Source: an uncultured Oribacterium sp. (GTDB lineage Bacteria; Bacillota; Clostridia; Lachnospirales; Lachnospiraceae). Taken from it: 59,306 nucleotides of DNA. Shown here in pieces: positions 16,201-24,691 of this stretch (the stretch's first letter is position 1; each line of letters starts with the position of its first letter). The position numbers and the translations under genes are program-made. The stretch covers positions 1 through 59,306 of the forward strand of contig CAMKKZ010000023.1 of NCBI GenBank assembly GCA_946413525.1, given 5' to 3'. The notes under the pieces are model-generated. The model worked only from the letters and a program-made list of their open reading frames with translations, had not been told where the DNA came from and searched no databases.

Positions 16201-18080
16201 ATGCGGAAAGGGATTGGAATCTTCGGATTCACAAAGATGTTCATCTGATCCACGATCTCGTTGTTCTTGAGCTTCACGGCGCCGATTTCTATAATCCTGT
16301 CCTCCTGCATGTTGAAGCCGGTGGTTTCAATGTCAAAAACCACCGTGTCAGAAAACAGCCCTTGTCCCTTTTCATTCTGCACAATGGTGGAGAGGTCGTT
16401 TACCAGATAGCCCTCCACCCCGAAAATCAGCTTGAAATCCTTATCCCTCCCTTTCTTTTTCAGGTACGAGGCCGCGTCCGGGAAAGACTGCACCACGCCA
16501 TGATCCGTGATGGCCATGGCCTCCATGCCGAAGGAAAGAGCCATGTCGATATAATCCGTCACATCGGACACGCCGTCCATGTCGGACATCTTCGTATGCA
16601 GGTGCAGCTCCACACGTTTTTCCGCCGACAAATCGTTTCTTTTTTCTTTCTGTATGCTGTATTTCTTGATGCCTGACAAATGGGAGAGCTCCAGCTCCTT
16701 GTCAAAGGTATCGTATTCAATGTTCCCCTTGCAAAGGATCTGGCTTCCGGGCTTGAGAAATGTCCTTGCTTCCTCCAGATTCTCATCATCCACAAAAATT
16801 TTGGACTGAATCGAATCCGTCCAATCCGTAAAGGAAAAGCTCAGGATATTTTTTCCCGTCTTCGTCTTCCGCTCATCCACCATAAGGATCTCGCCGCCAA
16901 GGGCGACCGCGCCGCCCCCTTCGGAAACCTCGGAAATCTTGATCGGATCATCACTGAAGTCCCGTCCGTACAGGACGTCGGGGGACTCGGAATGACGAAA
17001 GGCATACTTCTTCCTCTTCTCCTTCCCCGTCCGAGTGGCGCTTTTCGCGCTTTTATATTTCCCCCCGGCATCCTTGCCTCCTTTTTCTTTAATCGAAGTG
17101 CCAGCGGATGCCCCCGCCTCAGAGCTGTTTTGAGCCGCTCCCGCTCCCGGCATGTCGGGGCGCGGCATTTTCAGGATAATCCTATCCTTCCCCTCCCTGT
17201 CCCAGGTCTGTTTCCCTTCCGCATTCTCTCCGTCCGTGTAAGCCGCTGCGGAAGCATTATCCCCATAGTCCCCTGCAGAAGCATTATCTCCATAGTCCCC
17301 TGCGGAAGCATTTTCCCCTCGGCCCCCTGCGGAAGCATTATCCCCGCAGTCCCCTGCGGAAGCATTATCCATATAATCCGTTCCTTGATAATATCCGGTA
17401 TAATCTCCCTCTATCAATGTGGATTCCAGCCACTCTGATCCCTGACAGGCCGATGCATTATCGTATCCGTGAGGCCCATCCTCCCTGAACCCCTCAGAAT
17501 AATCCTGCTCTTCGGGATACCCGGAATGTCCGGCGTTCGCGTCAAAATATATCCCTCCGGCATTGGGACCGGAAGAATTCCCCTCCTCATAGCTCATCTT
17601 AAGTTCAAAAGGAATCCCGCAGCGGTCCTCAAACAGCCTTCGGAGCACCCTCTCGAATTCCCCCGCCGCCTTCTCGTAAATCCTGTTCTTTCGGATGGAA
17701 ATGGACATGACGCTTTCCTCCGGCCAGTTGATCCTCCCGGAAGACAGCATGTTATAGAGGACGATGTCATAATCCTTCAGATCCTCGGCCATGGATTCCC
17801 TGTACATCCGAAACAAAGACTGCGCCGTATATTGAGAAGAAAGGCTGAATTTTTCCAAAATTCGGACGGACACCCGTTTCCCCGGAAACATCTGATCCCG
17901 TATGGCCCGTTCCGTTTCATGTATATGCCGCTTTTCAATCAGGTTCGGACTATGGATATAGATGAACAGGCTCATCCTGTCTTTCGACAGCCGGATGCTG
18001 CGCACAGAAACAAATTGAAAAAGCGCCTCCGCATCCTGCCTGAGGCGCACCCCCGTAAAGACATCAAAAAAAGGCTTCAT
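13269..18080 (-). CDS. polC: DNA polymerase III PolC-type, alpha subunit with 3'-5' exonuclease
   Basis: 1603 aa from ATG 18080, chosen because AAGGGG lies 9 nt upstream. Domains in order: N-terminal region, a repeat-rich linker (~235-285), OB fold (~400-480), PHP start (VELHLHTKMSDMDGVSDV, AITDHG), exonuclease (VVFDIETTGF, HNAEFDTGFV, HHRAVDDA), rest of PHP, zinc-type cysteines CPEC...CPRCGAEL, and the catalytic palm with PDIDLNFSG. It is the replicative polymerase of Firmicutes. Last gene of the pyrH-polC operon. The linker carries five 9-residue repeats (DNASAGDYG type), unusual for PolC. All catalytic motifs are intact. Confidence 0.95.
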   Translation of the reverse strand: MKPFFDVFTGVRLRQDAEALFQFVSVRSIRLSKDRMSLFIYIHSPNLIEKRHIHETERAIRDQMFPGKRVSVRILEKFSLSSQYTAQSLFRMYRESMAEDLKDYDIVLYNMLSSGRINWPEESVMSISIRKNRIYEKAAGEFERVLRRLFEDRCGIPFELKMSYEEGNSSGPNAGGIYFDANAGHSGYPEEQDYSEGFREDGPHGYDNASACQGSEWLESTLIEGDYTGYYQGTDYMDNASAGDCGDNASAGGRGENASAGDYGDNASAGDYGDNASAAAYTDGENAEGKQTWDREGKDRIILKMPRPDMPGAGAAQNSSEAGASAGTSIKEKGGKDAGGKYKSAKSATRTGKEKRKKYAFRHSESPDVLYGRDFSDDPIKISEVSEGGGAVALGGEILMVDERKTKTGKNILSFSFTDWTDSIQSKIFVDDENLEEARTFLKPGSQILCKGNIEYDTFDKELELSHLSGIKKYSIQKEKRNDLSAEKRVELHLHTKMSDMDGVSDVTDYIDMALSFGMEAMAITDHGVVQSFPDAASYLKKKGRDKDFKLIFGVEGYLVNDLSTIVQNEKGQGLFSDTVVFDIETTGFNMQEDRIIEIGAVKLKNNEIVDQMNIFVNPKIPIPFRITQLTSIDDSMVMDADPIEVALPKFLDWCGDSVIVAHNAEFDTGFVRANAARLGIPYDPTIVDTVGLSRLLLPKLNRFKLDTVAKELKIPLITHHRAVDDASCTAGIYIREAEMLRERGVSFLREVDGLCEDKASMVMKMPSYHVIILAKNDVGRINLYRLVSESHLKYFRKSPRIPKSLLKEYREGLIIGSACVMGELFQSMVRGAEDRQLLEIASFYDYLEIQPISNNSFMLASDKYPAEKEQDLIDYNLKILSLGDSLGIPVCATTDAHYVNPDDSIYRAILMSGHGFGDEESDACLYFRSTDEMLAEFSYLSPNRAREVVIENPKRIAAMCEPIKPVRPDKCPPVIPDSDAELRRICYETAHRMYGPELPPVVENRLETELRSIIQNGYSVMYIIAQKLVDKSNEDGYLVGSRGSVGSSFVATMAHITEVNPLSPHYVCPECFWYDFDSEEVKAFSGMAGCDMPPKKCPRCGAELNRWGFDIPFETFLGFKGDKEPDIDLNFSGEYQAKAHAYTGVLFGEGYTFKAGTIGTMADKTAYGYVKGYFEERSVEKRGAEIARLAQGLVGVRRTTGQHPGGIVVLPHGEDINTFTPIQHPANDMASPIITTHFDYHKIDHNLLKLDILGHDDPTMIRKLQDLTGVDMVKEVPFDCPEVMSLFQSTEALGIRPEDIQGVRLGCLGVPEFGTSFAMQMVEDTKPKYFSDLLRLSGLSHGTDVWLNNAQDLILSGTATLQEAICCRDDIMVYLIHMGLKPDESFKIMEATRKGKGLNAEWEADMLSHGVPQWYLDSCNKIKYMFPKAHAAAYVMMAWRVAYCKVFYPKEYYTAYFSIRADGFDYDKMCGGLDKLRYWIKEYRNIPKMTNTEAVCLRDMKITEEMYARGIEFAPIDIYKAKASDFQITEDGRIMPAFTCMAGLGSAVAQGIEEGAKAGRFLSRQEFLERTHCPKAFADKFAEMGLLGDIPESNQLSIFDMI
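17244..17378. repeat. 5 x 27-bp coding repeat inside polC
   Basis: Five adjacent 27-bp units (CCCTGCGGAAGCATTATCCC plus CATAGTC type) encode DNASAGDYG-like nonapeptides. Length is a multiple of three, so copy-number changes stay in frame. They lie in the poorly conserved linker before the OB fold. Confidence 0.92.
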
Positions 18081-18167
18081 GATCATGGTCCCCTTACAAT
18101 TCCCAAAACAAGCCTCTGTCACGCCCTATTCTCAAAGTGGGTTTTGGGCCATTTTAATTCTGCGTTG

Positions 18168-19238
18168 TTAGCCGCTGAGCGGATAATTAAGGATCTCCTC
18201 CTTCAGTGCCCGGAGCAATTCAGCCTCCGGCACTTTCCGTATAATTTCGCCCTTTCGGAAAAGCAAGCCCTCCCCTTTTCCGCCGGCAATGCCAATGTCA
18301 GCCTCCCGGGCCTCCCCGGGCCCGTTGACAGCGCAGCCCATGACCGCCACGGTAAGGTCATTCTCGGGAAATTCCATGGCCATGGCCTGCACCTCATCGG
18401 CAAGGGATATCAGATCAATTTCCGTCCTCCCGCAGGTTGGGCAGGAAACCACGTTAATACCGCCCCGCCGGAGCCCCAGCGTGCTCAGGATCAGCCTGGC
18501 AGAACGAATTTCCTCCACCGGATCCGCCGTCAGGCTCACCCTGACAGTATCCCCTATTCCCCTGGACAGGATCAGGGAAAGCCCGATGGCAGACTTGATA
18601 TTGCCCGACCACGCCGTCCCCGCCTCCGTAATGCCCACATGCAAAGGATAGTCCGTCTTTTCGCTGATCAGCAGATGAGCCTTCAGGCACATAAGGACAT
18701 CGGAAGACTTGATGGAGATTACCAGCCTGTCATAACCCGCGTCCTCAATCATTCCCACCTTCTCAAGAGCCGATTCCACAATTCCCTCGGCCGTCACGCG
18801 CCCGCCATACTTGTTAAGGAGCCGCTTTTCCAGGGAACCGGAATTAACCCCGACGCGTATGGGGATCCCCCTCTCCCTGGCACAGTCAACCACGGCCCGA
18901 ACCTTATCCGGTCCCCCGATATTGCCCGGATTCAGACGGACCTTGTCCGCTCCCTGCTCAATGGCGGCAATCGCCATCTTATAGTCAAAATGAATATCAG
19001 CGACCATCGGAATGCGGGTCTCCCTCCGGATCTCCCCGAAGGCCCTGGCCGCTGCCATGTCCGGCACCGTAAGGCGCACGATCTCGCAGCCGGCCTCCTC
19101 AAGGCGCCGGATCTGGGCCAGACTCCCCTTCACGTCCGTGGTCTTCGTGTTGCACATGGACTGTATCGCGATCGGGTTTCCTCCCCCAATGCATACATTC
19201 CCGATTTTGACGACCCTGGTATGTTCCCTTGTATACAC
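18168..19238 (-). CDS. ispG: 4-hydroxy-3-methylbut-2-en-1-yl diphosphate synthase
   Basis: 356 aa, normal for bacterial IspG (GcpE). It begins with a GTG at 19238 directly after the rseP TAA, with GGAGG in the rseP end serving as ribosome site, so translation is coupled. Family segments: PIAIQSMCNTKTTDV, VRLTVPDMAAA, VADIHFDYKMA, VRLNPGNIG and the [4Fe-4S] ligands in SCPTCGRTEID and MGCAVNGPGEA. It reduces methylerythritol cyclodiphosphate in the MEP isoprenoid pathway. dxr lies two genes upstream, and uppS uses the product. Confidence 0.96.
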   Translation of the reverse strand: MYTREHTRVVKIGNVCIGGGNPIAIQSMCNTKTTDVKGSLAQIRRLEEAGCEIVRLTVPDMAAARAFGEIRRETRIPMVADIHFDYKMAIAAIEQGADKVRLNPGNIGGPDKVRAVVDCARERGIPIRVGVNSGSLEKRLLNKYGGRVTAEGIVESALEKVGMIEDAGYDRLVISIKSSDVLMCLKAHLLISEKTDYPLHVGITEAGTAWSGNIKSAIGLSLILSRGIGDTVRVSLTADPVEEIRSARLILSTLGLRRGGINVVSCPTCGRTEIDLISLADEVQAMAMEFPENDLTVAVMGCAVNGPGEAREADIGIAGGKGEGLLFRKGEIIRKVPEAELLRALKEEILNYPLSG

Positions 19239-20720
19239 TTACATTCCTCCAAGATTCCGATATGCGCCGGTGGCAAGATTATAAATATCATTCGAAAGGA
19301 TAAGGACCATCAGCACCAGAAGAAGGATCATTCCAACTGTGTTAATCCTCCCTTCCAGCTTCGGGTCAAGGCGCCTCCGAAGCAGCATTTCCAGCAGGAT
19401 GAAGAGCAGCCGTCCACCGTCCAGCGCCGGCACAGGCAGAAGGTTCATCACGCCCAGATTCGCGCTGAGCATGATGGTGAGCTCCATAAGGACCAGAAAA
19501 GCGTTGAGCAGCCCGTATTCCCTGGACTCCTCTACGGTTTCGGATATGACGGATACCGTCCCGACGGGTCCCATGACCTCGTTACGATGGACTCGGCCTT
19601 TGGAAATCAGGTAGAAGCTGTCAAAAACAACGAGGACATTGTACCGTACCTCATAAAAAGCGTCCTGCACCAGCTCAAGGACGCCCCTCGGGAGAACATG
19701 CCCGCTGAAAAAGCTGATGCCAAGCCGGTACTCCTGCCTCTCCTCGTCATAGAAGGGGGAAAAGGCCGTTTTCATCAGCTCTCCCTGTCTGCGGAAAACC
19801 GCTTCGACCGAGCCGTCTTCCTGAAATTCACCGGAGTGGATATAGAGCCAGATATAAAGCTCCCTGAAGCAATGCACCTTTCTCAAATGCCGCCCATTAT
19901 AGGAAACCGAGACAAGCATGTCTCCCCTCTGAAAGCCGGCCTGGGCGGCCGGGGCTCCCTCCGTCGTTCCCATGATCACCGGCTTGTCAAACCCGCTGAT
20001 CCCAATGACCAGCATGGCCAGCAGGAAAGCCAGCAGGAAATTATTGGCCACACCCGCAATACAGATGATGAACCTTTTCCAGGCCGGTTTTTTCTCATAA
20101 CTGTATTGATCTATTTCGGATCTAAGGTAGACGACCCCGTCATAATCAATTTCAAAGTCCTCATCTTCTGCCAGAGGAGACTCCTGACTCTCTGGATTCT
20201 GAACGGGCGAGCCGCCTGCAGGCCTAATGGGCTCCTCTGTCAGAGGAGGCTCCCGACGCTCTGAATTCCGAACGGGCGAGCCGCCTGCAGGCCTAATGGG
20301 CTCCTTTGTCAGAGGAGGCTCCCGACGCTCTGAATTCCGGGCGGGCGAGCCGCCTGCAGGCCTAATGGGCTCTTCTATCGGAAAGGAAGGCTCCTGTCGT
20401 TCTGAACTCCGGGCGCGCGAGCCGCCTTTACCGGCTCTCACCGCGACGCTTTCCGCCTCCCTCTCTTCCTCATATTCCTGATAATATGTAAAATCGCCGC
20501 TTCCGGCCGGATCCTCCCCAAGCATCGCGCAGGACCCTCCAAACGGAAGCAGCTTCAGGCTGTATCTCGTATTCCCAACAACTTTTGAAATAAGCCTGGG
20601 ACCCATGCCGATGGAAAACTCCAGCACGCCGACTCCCATGGCCTTCGCCGCGAGGAAATGTCCCAGCTCATGAAAAAAAATCAGAAAACCCAATGCAATA
20701 ATCGCTGCAACTATGCTCAA
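19239..20720 (-). CDS. rseP: RseP/MucP-type site-2 membrane metalloprotease
   Basis: 493 aa, about 70-100 longer than usual. The zinc site HELGH is at residues 18-22 near the N-terminal membrane segment, a PDZ-like region is central (GAPAAQAGFQRGDMLVS), and LLPVPALDGGRLLF carries the third zinc ligand. Family members cut transmembrane anti-sigma factors or signal peptides. Between the first and second membrane segments lies an inserted low-complexity region (~100-180) with three 23-residue repeats (EEPIRPAGGSP / NSERREPPLT). This normally cytosolic loop is much shorter in relatives. Operon neighbours dxr and ispG are the usual ones. Confidence 0.92.
   Translation of the reverse strand: MSIVAAIIALGFLIFFHELGHFLAAKAMGVGVLEFSIGMGPRLISKVVGNTRYSLKLLPFGGSCAMLGEDPAGSGDFTYYQEYEEEREAESVAVRAGKGGSRARSSERQEPSFPIEEPIRPAGGSPARNSERREPPLTKEPIRPAGGSPVRNSERREPPLTEEPIRPAGGSPVQNPESQESPLAEDEDFEIDYDGVVYLRSEIDQYSYEKKPAWKRFIICIAGVANNFLLAFLLAMLVIGISGFDKPVIMGTTEGAPAAQAGFQRGDMLVSVSYNGRHLRKVHCFRELYIWLYIHSGEFQEDGSVEAVFRRQGELMKTAFSPFYDEERQEYRLGISFFSGHVLPRGVLELVQDAFYEVRYNVLVVFDSFYLISKGRVHRNEVMGPVGTVSVISETVEESREYGLLNAFLVLMELTIMLSANLGVMNLLPVPALDGGRLLFILLEMLLRRRLDPKLEGRINTVGMILLLVLMVLILSNDIYNLATGAYRNLGGM
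20199..20407. repeat. 3 x 69-bp coding repeat inside rseP
   Basis: GGGCGAGCCGCCTGCAGGCC begins each near-identical 69-bp unit (about 20202, 20271, 20340), each encoding 23 residues, with a decayed fourth unit near 20410. In frame throughout. Confidence 0.9.
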
Positions 20721-20786
20721 TATCCGACTCCTCCCAGCTATGCCAAATTGCGGCTGTCCACCAGATCGGACAGCTACGCCAAATCA

Positions 20787-21944
20787 TCATTGTCTTTGCC
20801 CCGCGGAAACCCGGACAAGCTTCCTTGCCCATTTTTCCAGAGAAAGGATTTCGTCCAGACCGGGCGATGGCAGCCAGTCCGCCTCGTGTTCCTTCATTGC
20901 CTCCGCTATACGGTCTGCTATATCCAGAAAGGCTATGCGACCCTCAAGGAAAAGGGCGACCGCCTCTTCATTTGCCGCATTATATATCAGGGGCATGGAG
21001 CCTCCTTTTTCAGCCGCCTGCATGCCCAGGGCGAGCCCCCGAAAGGTCTCCGTATCCGGCTTCTCGAAGTGCAGCGTTCCCAGCTTCCATAAGTCCAGCC
21101 TCCGTTCCGGATCCATCAGCCTCCTGTCCGGCGCGTATAAAGCGTACTCAATCGGCATCTTCATATCCGGCAGGCCCATCTGCCCCTTGACCGCTCCATC
21201 TGTAAACACCACTGCGGAATGAAGGATGCTCTCCGGATGAACCAGAACCTCTATTTTTTCCGCGGGCAGGGAAAAAAGCCATTTTGCCTCGATAATTTCC
21301 AGACCTTTGTTCACCATCGTGGCGGAATCTATCGTAATCTTCTGGCCCATGGACCAGTTAGGGTGCCGCAGGGCATCCTCTTTTTTCACATTAACGAGAT
21401 CCTCCCTCTTTCTTCCCCGGAAGGGTCCGCCCGAAGCCGTGAGGAGGATCTTTTCCAGCCGCGCCCTGTTTTCCCCGGCCAGGGATTGCCAGATGGCCGA
21501 ATGTTCGGAATCGATCGGCCGAATCTCATTACCCATCTTCTCCGACAGAGGCATGATAATGTGACCGGCGCAGACAAGCGTTTCCTTATTGGCAAGCAGC
21601 ACCCTCTTTCCGGCCTCCAGGGCCGCGATCGTCGGACGGATTCCAATCATCCCGACCACGGAAATGATAACGTCGTCCGCCCCCTCCATCGTTGAAAGCT
21701 CTATCAGTCCGTCCATGCCCGAAAGCACGCGGACCGGCAGACCATAGGTCCGGAATGCCTCCGCTTTTTCCTCATCGTAAACGCAAACGGCTTCGGGATG
21801 CAGAAGGCGGACCTGATCCCTGAGCGTTTCAATGGAACTTGCGGCAGCAAGCCCGATCACCCTGAAATCCGGATCCTGTCTGATCACTTCTATGGACTGC
21901 CTCCCAATGGAGCCTGTGCTGCCCAAAATCACAATCCTTCTCAT
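20787..21944 (-). CDS. dxr: 1-deoxy-D-xylulose 5-phosphate reductoisomerase
   Basis: 385 aa from ATG 21944 (ribosome site GGGGCAGG); an upstream ATG would add 12 atypical residues. The N-terminal NADPH-binding motif is IVILGSTGSIGRQ, followed by LLANKETLVCAG, PIDSEHSAIWQ (metal/substrate site), LTASGGPFRG and the MNKGLE-type segment VNKGLEIIEA. It catalyses the first committed MEP-pathway step. It lies between cdsA and rseP in the common Firmicute order. The C-terminus is complete. Confidence 0.96.
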   Translation of the reverse strand: MRRIVILGSTGSIGRQSIEVIRQDPDFRVIGLAAASSIETLRDQVRLLHPEAVCVYDEEKAEAFRTYGLPVRVLSGMDGLIELSTMEGADDVIISVVGMIGIRPTIAALEAGKRVLLANKETLVCAGHIIMPLSEKMGNEIRPIDSEHSAIWQSLAGENRARLEKILLTASGGPFRGRKREDLVNVKKEDALRHPNWSMGQKITIDSATMVNKGLEIIEAKWLFSLPAEKIEVLVHPESILHSAVVFTDGAVKGQMGLPDMKMPIEYALYAPDRRLMDPERRLDLWKLGTLHFEKPDTETFRGLALGMQAAEKGGSMPLIYNAANEEAVALFLEGRIAFLDIADRIAEAMKEHEADWLPSPGLDEILSLEKWARKLVRVSAGQRQ

Positions 21945-22035
21945 TACCTGCCCCTTTCCCCTTTCGAATCCTGCCGACACCGGAGCTTTAGCTGAGCCGA
22001 TGCACTGAACCGGAAGAATCCGAAGCTTGCTGAAT

Positions 22036-22238
22036 CGTTACGAATATATGATTCAGCGGTCAAAAGCCTGCCTACACGGCAAGCTTGCTTGCCGGTGGAG
22101 GCAAGGCCTTGGACCGCGCCCCGATATGAGCATGTAGTGGGGGAGGGACCCCACGAAATGCGAATATCGGTCCGGATTGTGGAAGCGAAGCGCGGAACAA
22201 TCCGGGAATCACTTTTGACGGGCAAATCATATATTTGC
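22036..22238. repeat. MITE-like structured element between cdsA and dxr
   Basis: Imperfect terminal inverted repeats (AATATATGATT...TCAAAAG left, CTTTTGA...AATCATATATT right) bound ~200 bp with nested stems: GGCAAGCTTGCTTGCC, CCGATAT/ATATCGG, GTGGGG/CCCCAC, GGACCG/CGGTCC, GGATTGT/ACAATCC. It has no coding potential and fills the whole intergenic gap, ending about 12 nt from the cdsA stop. Confidence 0.65.
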
Positions 22239-22249
22239 CGCCAGCGGCA

Positions 22250-23110
22250 TCAATGCAAAAAACGCAAAACGAAATAAACTGCCGGCGCGGTAAAAACAAC
22301 GGAATCGAAACGATCCATAATGCCGCCATGACCCGGGATCAGTGTCCCATAATCCTTGACGCCGTAATCCCTCTTAATGCCTGAGGCCGCCAGGTCGCCG
22401 ACCATGGAAATCAGGGAAGCGATCCCACAGGCAACGGCACTGATCAGGCCGGGATTTGAAATGGCCTTGAAATGATGGCGAAGAAGGAAGGCATAGGCAA
22501 ATCCAAGTAAAGCCGCGCCGACCACGCCTCCCACCGCCCCCTCCACCGTCTTCTTCGGACTCAGGATCGGCGTCATTTTATGCCGGCCAAAAACCATTCC
22601 AACGCAGTACGCGCAGGTATCCGACCCCCAGCTTGACAAAAAAATCAGCCAGACCAGGAATTGCCCGTCCGGAAGTGTCCTGGTCTGGTACAGATAACTC
22701 ATCATGACACCGGCATAGACAACGCACATAAACGCCTTGGCCACGAGCGAAATTTTGTAAGCGGGATATGTAAATACATAAAACGCCATAAGGGACATCA
22801 GGGACAGGATGACCATGAGGACAAAATACTCTTCCAGCCCGAAATATACCATGAAATAATAAACCGACACGGTAAGATATCCCACGAAACCCAATGATTT
22901 ATTCTCTATGCCAAACACCCGGTAAAGCTCATAGGTGCCGCACAGAGATATCAGGAAGGTGGCAAGGAAAAAGGGGAGGCCGCTCTGCGTGACCAGGAAC
23001 AGGGAGAGCGCCACCAGGACAATTCCGCTGAACAATCTCGTAAAAAAGGAGCGAAGCTTTGAGCCCCGGCTGCTGCCTCCGTCCTTTCCCTCGTTTTTTC
23101 CTTTGCCCAT
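22250..23110 (-). CDS. cdsA: Phosphatidate cytidylyltransferase
   Basis: 286 aa. It makes CDP-diacylglycerol from phosphatidate and CTP for phospholipid synthesis. It has about eight membrane segments, the SPKKTVEGAVGG motif, and the C-terminal signature GDLAASGIKRDYGVKDYG followed by PGHGGIMDRFDS with the catalytic aspartates. The first ~20 residues are basic and soluble. ATG 23110 follows GGAAGG. It sits between uppS and dxr but is separated from each by a palindromic element, unlike the tight packing usual for this operon. Confidence 0.95.
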   Translation of the reverse strand: MGKGKNEGKDGGSSRGSKLRSFFTRLFSGIVLVALSLFLVTQSGLPFFLATFLISLCGTYELYRVFGIENKSLGFVGYLTVSVYYFMVYFGLEEYFVLMVILSLMSLMAFYVFTYPAYKISLVAKAFMCVVYAGVMMSYLYQTRTLPDGQFLVWLIFLSSWGSDTCAYCVGMVFGRHKMTPILSPKKTVEGAVGGVVGAALLGFAYAFLLRHHFKAISNPGLISAVACGIASLISMVGDLAASGIKRDYGVKDYGTLIPGHGGIMDRFDSVVFTAPAVYFVLRFLH

Positions 23111-23127
23111 ATCCAGTCCTTCCTAAT

Positions 23128-23276
23128 CATGACGTAACTGCTCAGGTTCCCTGAGCAGTTACAGCAAAAGACGCAGCGCTTATGCGCATTCCCATGCATC
23201 TTTTGCTTGTTTTTCTGCTTTCTTGTACGCCGCTTGCAGCAAGTGCAAGCGGCTGCCTGAGTAGTAACATCATGAC
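23128..23276. repeat. Palindromic element, family 'C' copy 2
   Basis: Ends GTAACTGCTCAG and CTGAGTAGTAAC are inverted repeats, with internal stems AACTGCTCAGG/CCTGAGCAGTT, GCAAAAGAC/TCTTTTGC and CGCTTGCA/TGCAAGCG. It fills the uppS-cdsA gap. Confidence 0.65.
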
Positions 23277-23314
23277 ATCATTATGACATTGTAACAACCT
23301 GGCAAGAGAATGCA

Positions 23315-24076
23315 TTATCCGCTTTTCAACGTGTCATCCGCCTCATTCCTTCCGCCAAATCTCCGATCACGGCTTCTGTAGCTTTCAATCGCTTTCATGA
23401 GCTCGTCCTTCGTAAAGTCAGGCCAGAGGACCGGGGTAATGTAATATTCCGCGTAGGCGCATTGCCAAAGAAGGTAATTGGAAAGCCGGAACTCTCCGGA
23501 CGTTCGGATTACCAGATCCGGATCCGGCATGCCGGCCGTGTCCAGATACCCGGCGAAGGCATCTTCCGTAAGCGCCTCGATATCCTCCTCCCCCTTTTGT
23601 CCCCTGACAATATCTCTGGCATAGGCCCTCACGGCCCGTACAATCTCGTCCCGCGAACCGTAATTAACGGCAAATACAAAGGTCATGCCCGTATTGCCCG
23701 CCGTCTGTCCTTCAAGGAATTCAATCCCCTCCTGAATATCCAGGTCAAAACGGGAACGCTCGCCGATCATCCGGCAGCGCACATTGTTCTCATTGGCAAC
23801 CTTGACCAGCTTCCTCATATAAAGGCGGAACAAGCCCATCAGGGCGCCGACTTCTTCCTTTGAACGCTTCCAGTTTTCGGTTGAAAAGCCATAGACCGTA
23901 AGATAATCAAGACCGATCCGCGCGCAGTCCTCCACAATCTGCTCCAGGGTTTCACAGCCCTTCTTGTGTCCCATGGCACGGGGTAGCCCCCTGCGCTCCG
24001 CCCACCGCCCGTTTCCGTCCAGGATGATTGCCACATGGGACGGCATCCCTGCCTTGTCTATTCCACCCGCCGTCAT
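23315..24076 (-). CDS. uppS: Undecaprenyl diphosphate synthase (cis-prenyltransferase)
   Basis: 253 aa. HVAIILDGNGRWAERRGLPR holds the catalytic aspartate and diphosphate-binding arginines, GFSTENWKRS and VNYGSRDEI are family signatures, and DLVIRTSGEFRLSNYLLWQ with YAEYYITPVLWPDF form the C-terminal active-site part. It makes the C55 lipid carrier for peptidoglycan and other envelope polymers. The start ATG 24076 overlaps the frr stop by 4 nt (ATGA), implying coupled translation. It uses isoprenoid units supplied by dxr and ispG of the same operon. Confidence 0.96.
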   Translation of the reverse strand: MTAGGIDKAGMPSHVAIILDGNGRWAERRGLPRAMGHKKGCETLEQIVEDCARIGLDYLTVYGFSTENWKRSKEEVGALMGLFRLYMRKLVKVANENNVRCRMIGERSRFDLDIQEGIEFLEGQTAGNTGMTFVFAVNYGSRDEIVRAVRAYARDIVRGQKGEEDIEALTEDAFAGYLDTAGMPDPDLVIRTSGEFRLSNYLLWQCAYAEYYITPVLWPDFTKDELMKAIESYRSRDRRFGGRNEADDTLKSG

Positions 24077-24627
24077 ACCGTCATCAGTTCCTTATTCTTG
24101 GCTTCAACAGATTTGTCAATTTTCTCAATCATGTGATCCGTCAGCTCCTGGATGTCCTTCGTCTGCCTCGCAAGGTCGTCCTCTGTGATTTCTGACTTCT
24201 TTTCCAGTTTTTTTGCCAGATCCATGGCGTCCCTTCGGATATTGCGGATGGCCACCTTTGCGGCCTCTCCCTTCTTCTTCACTTCCTTGGTGAGCTCCTT
24301 ACGCCTCTCCTCTGTCAGCTCCGGAAAAACCAGCCTGATGACCTGGCCGTCATTCGTGGGATTAATCCCCAGGTCGGACATATTAATGGCCTTCTCAATC
24401 GCCTTGATCAAGCTCTTGTCCCAGGGCTGGATCTGAAGCATCCTTGCTTCCGGAACCGAGATATTGCCAACCTGCTGAATGGGCGTCTGCGTGCCGTAAT
24501 AGTCCACCGTTATCCTGTCAAGTACATGCGGATTCGCCCTCCCTGCCCTGATCGTGGCCAGCTCCGCCATCAGATTATCATGAGTCTTATGCATCTTTTC
24601 AATATGAATCGTAAATTGGTCATCCAT
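24073..24627 (-). CDS. frr: Ribosome recycling factor
   Basis: 184 aa from ATG 24627 (GGAAGGG site); the longer open frame upstream adds 26 atypical residues. Typical segments: LATIRAGRANPHVLDRITVD, YYGTQTPIQQVGNISVPEAR, INMSDLGINPTNDG, and LTEERRKELTK in the three-helix bundle. It splits post-termination ribosomes with EF-G. It lies 64 nt after pyrH and overlaps uppS, the standard pyrH-frr-uppS-cdsA order. Confidence 0.97.
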   Translation of the reverse strand: MDDQFTIHIEKMHKTHDNLMAELATIRAGRANPHVLDRITVDYYGTQTPIQQVGNISVPEARMLQIQPWDKSLIKAIEKAINMSDLGINPTNDGQVIRLVFPELTEERRKELTKEVKKKGEAAKVAIRNIRRDAMDLAKKLEKKSEITEDDLARQTKDIQELTDHMIEKIDKSVEAKNKELMTV

Positions 24628-24691
24628 TTCCCTTCCTCCATTATCCTGCTCATATGTGACTTCAATTATCCTGTGAACATAAAGCGGCCTG

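Noticed and set aside
17469..20264. 931-codon plus-strand open frame
   Set aside because: It is antisense to polC, ispG and rseP, has no ribosome site and no recognisable protein, and is a by-product of codon bias in GC-rich genes.
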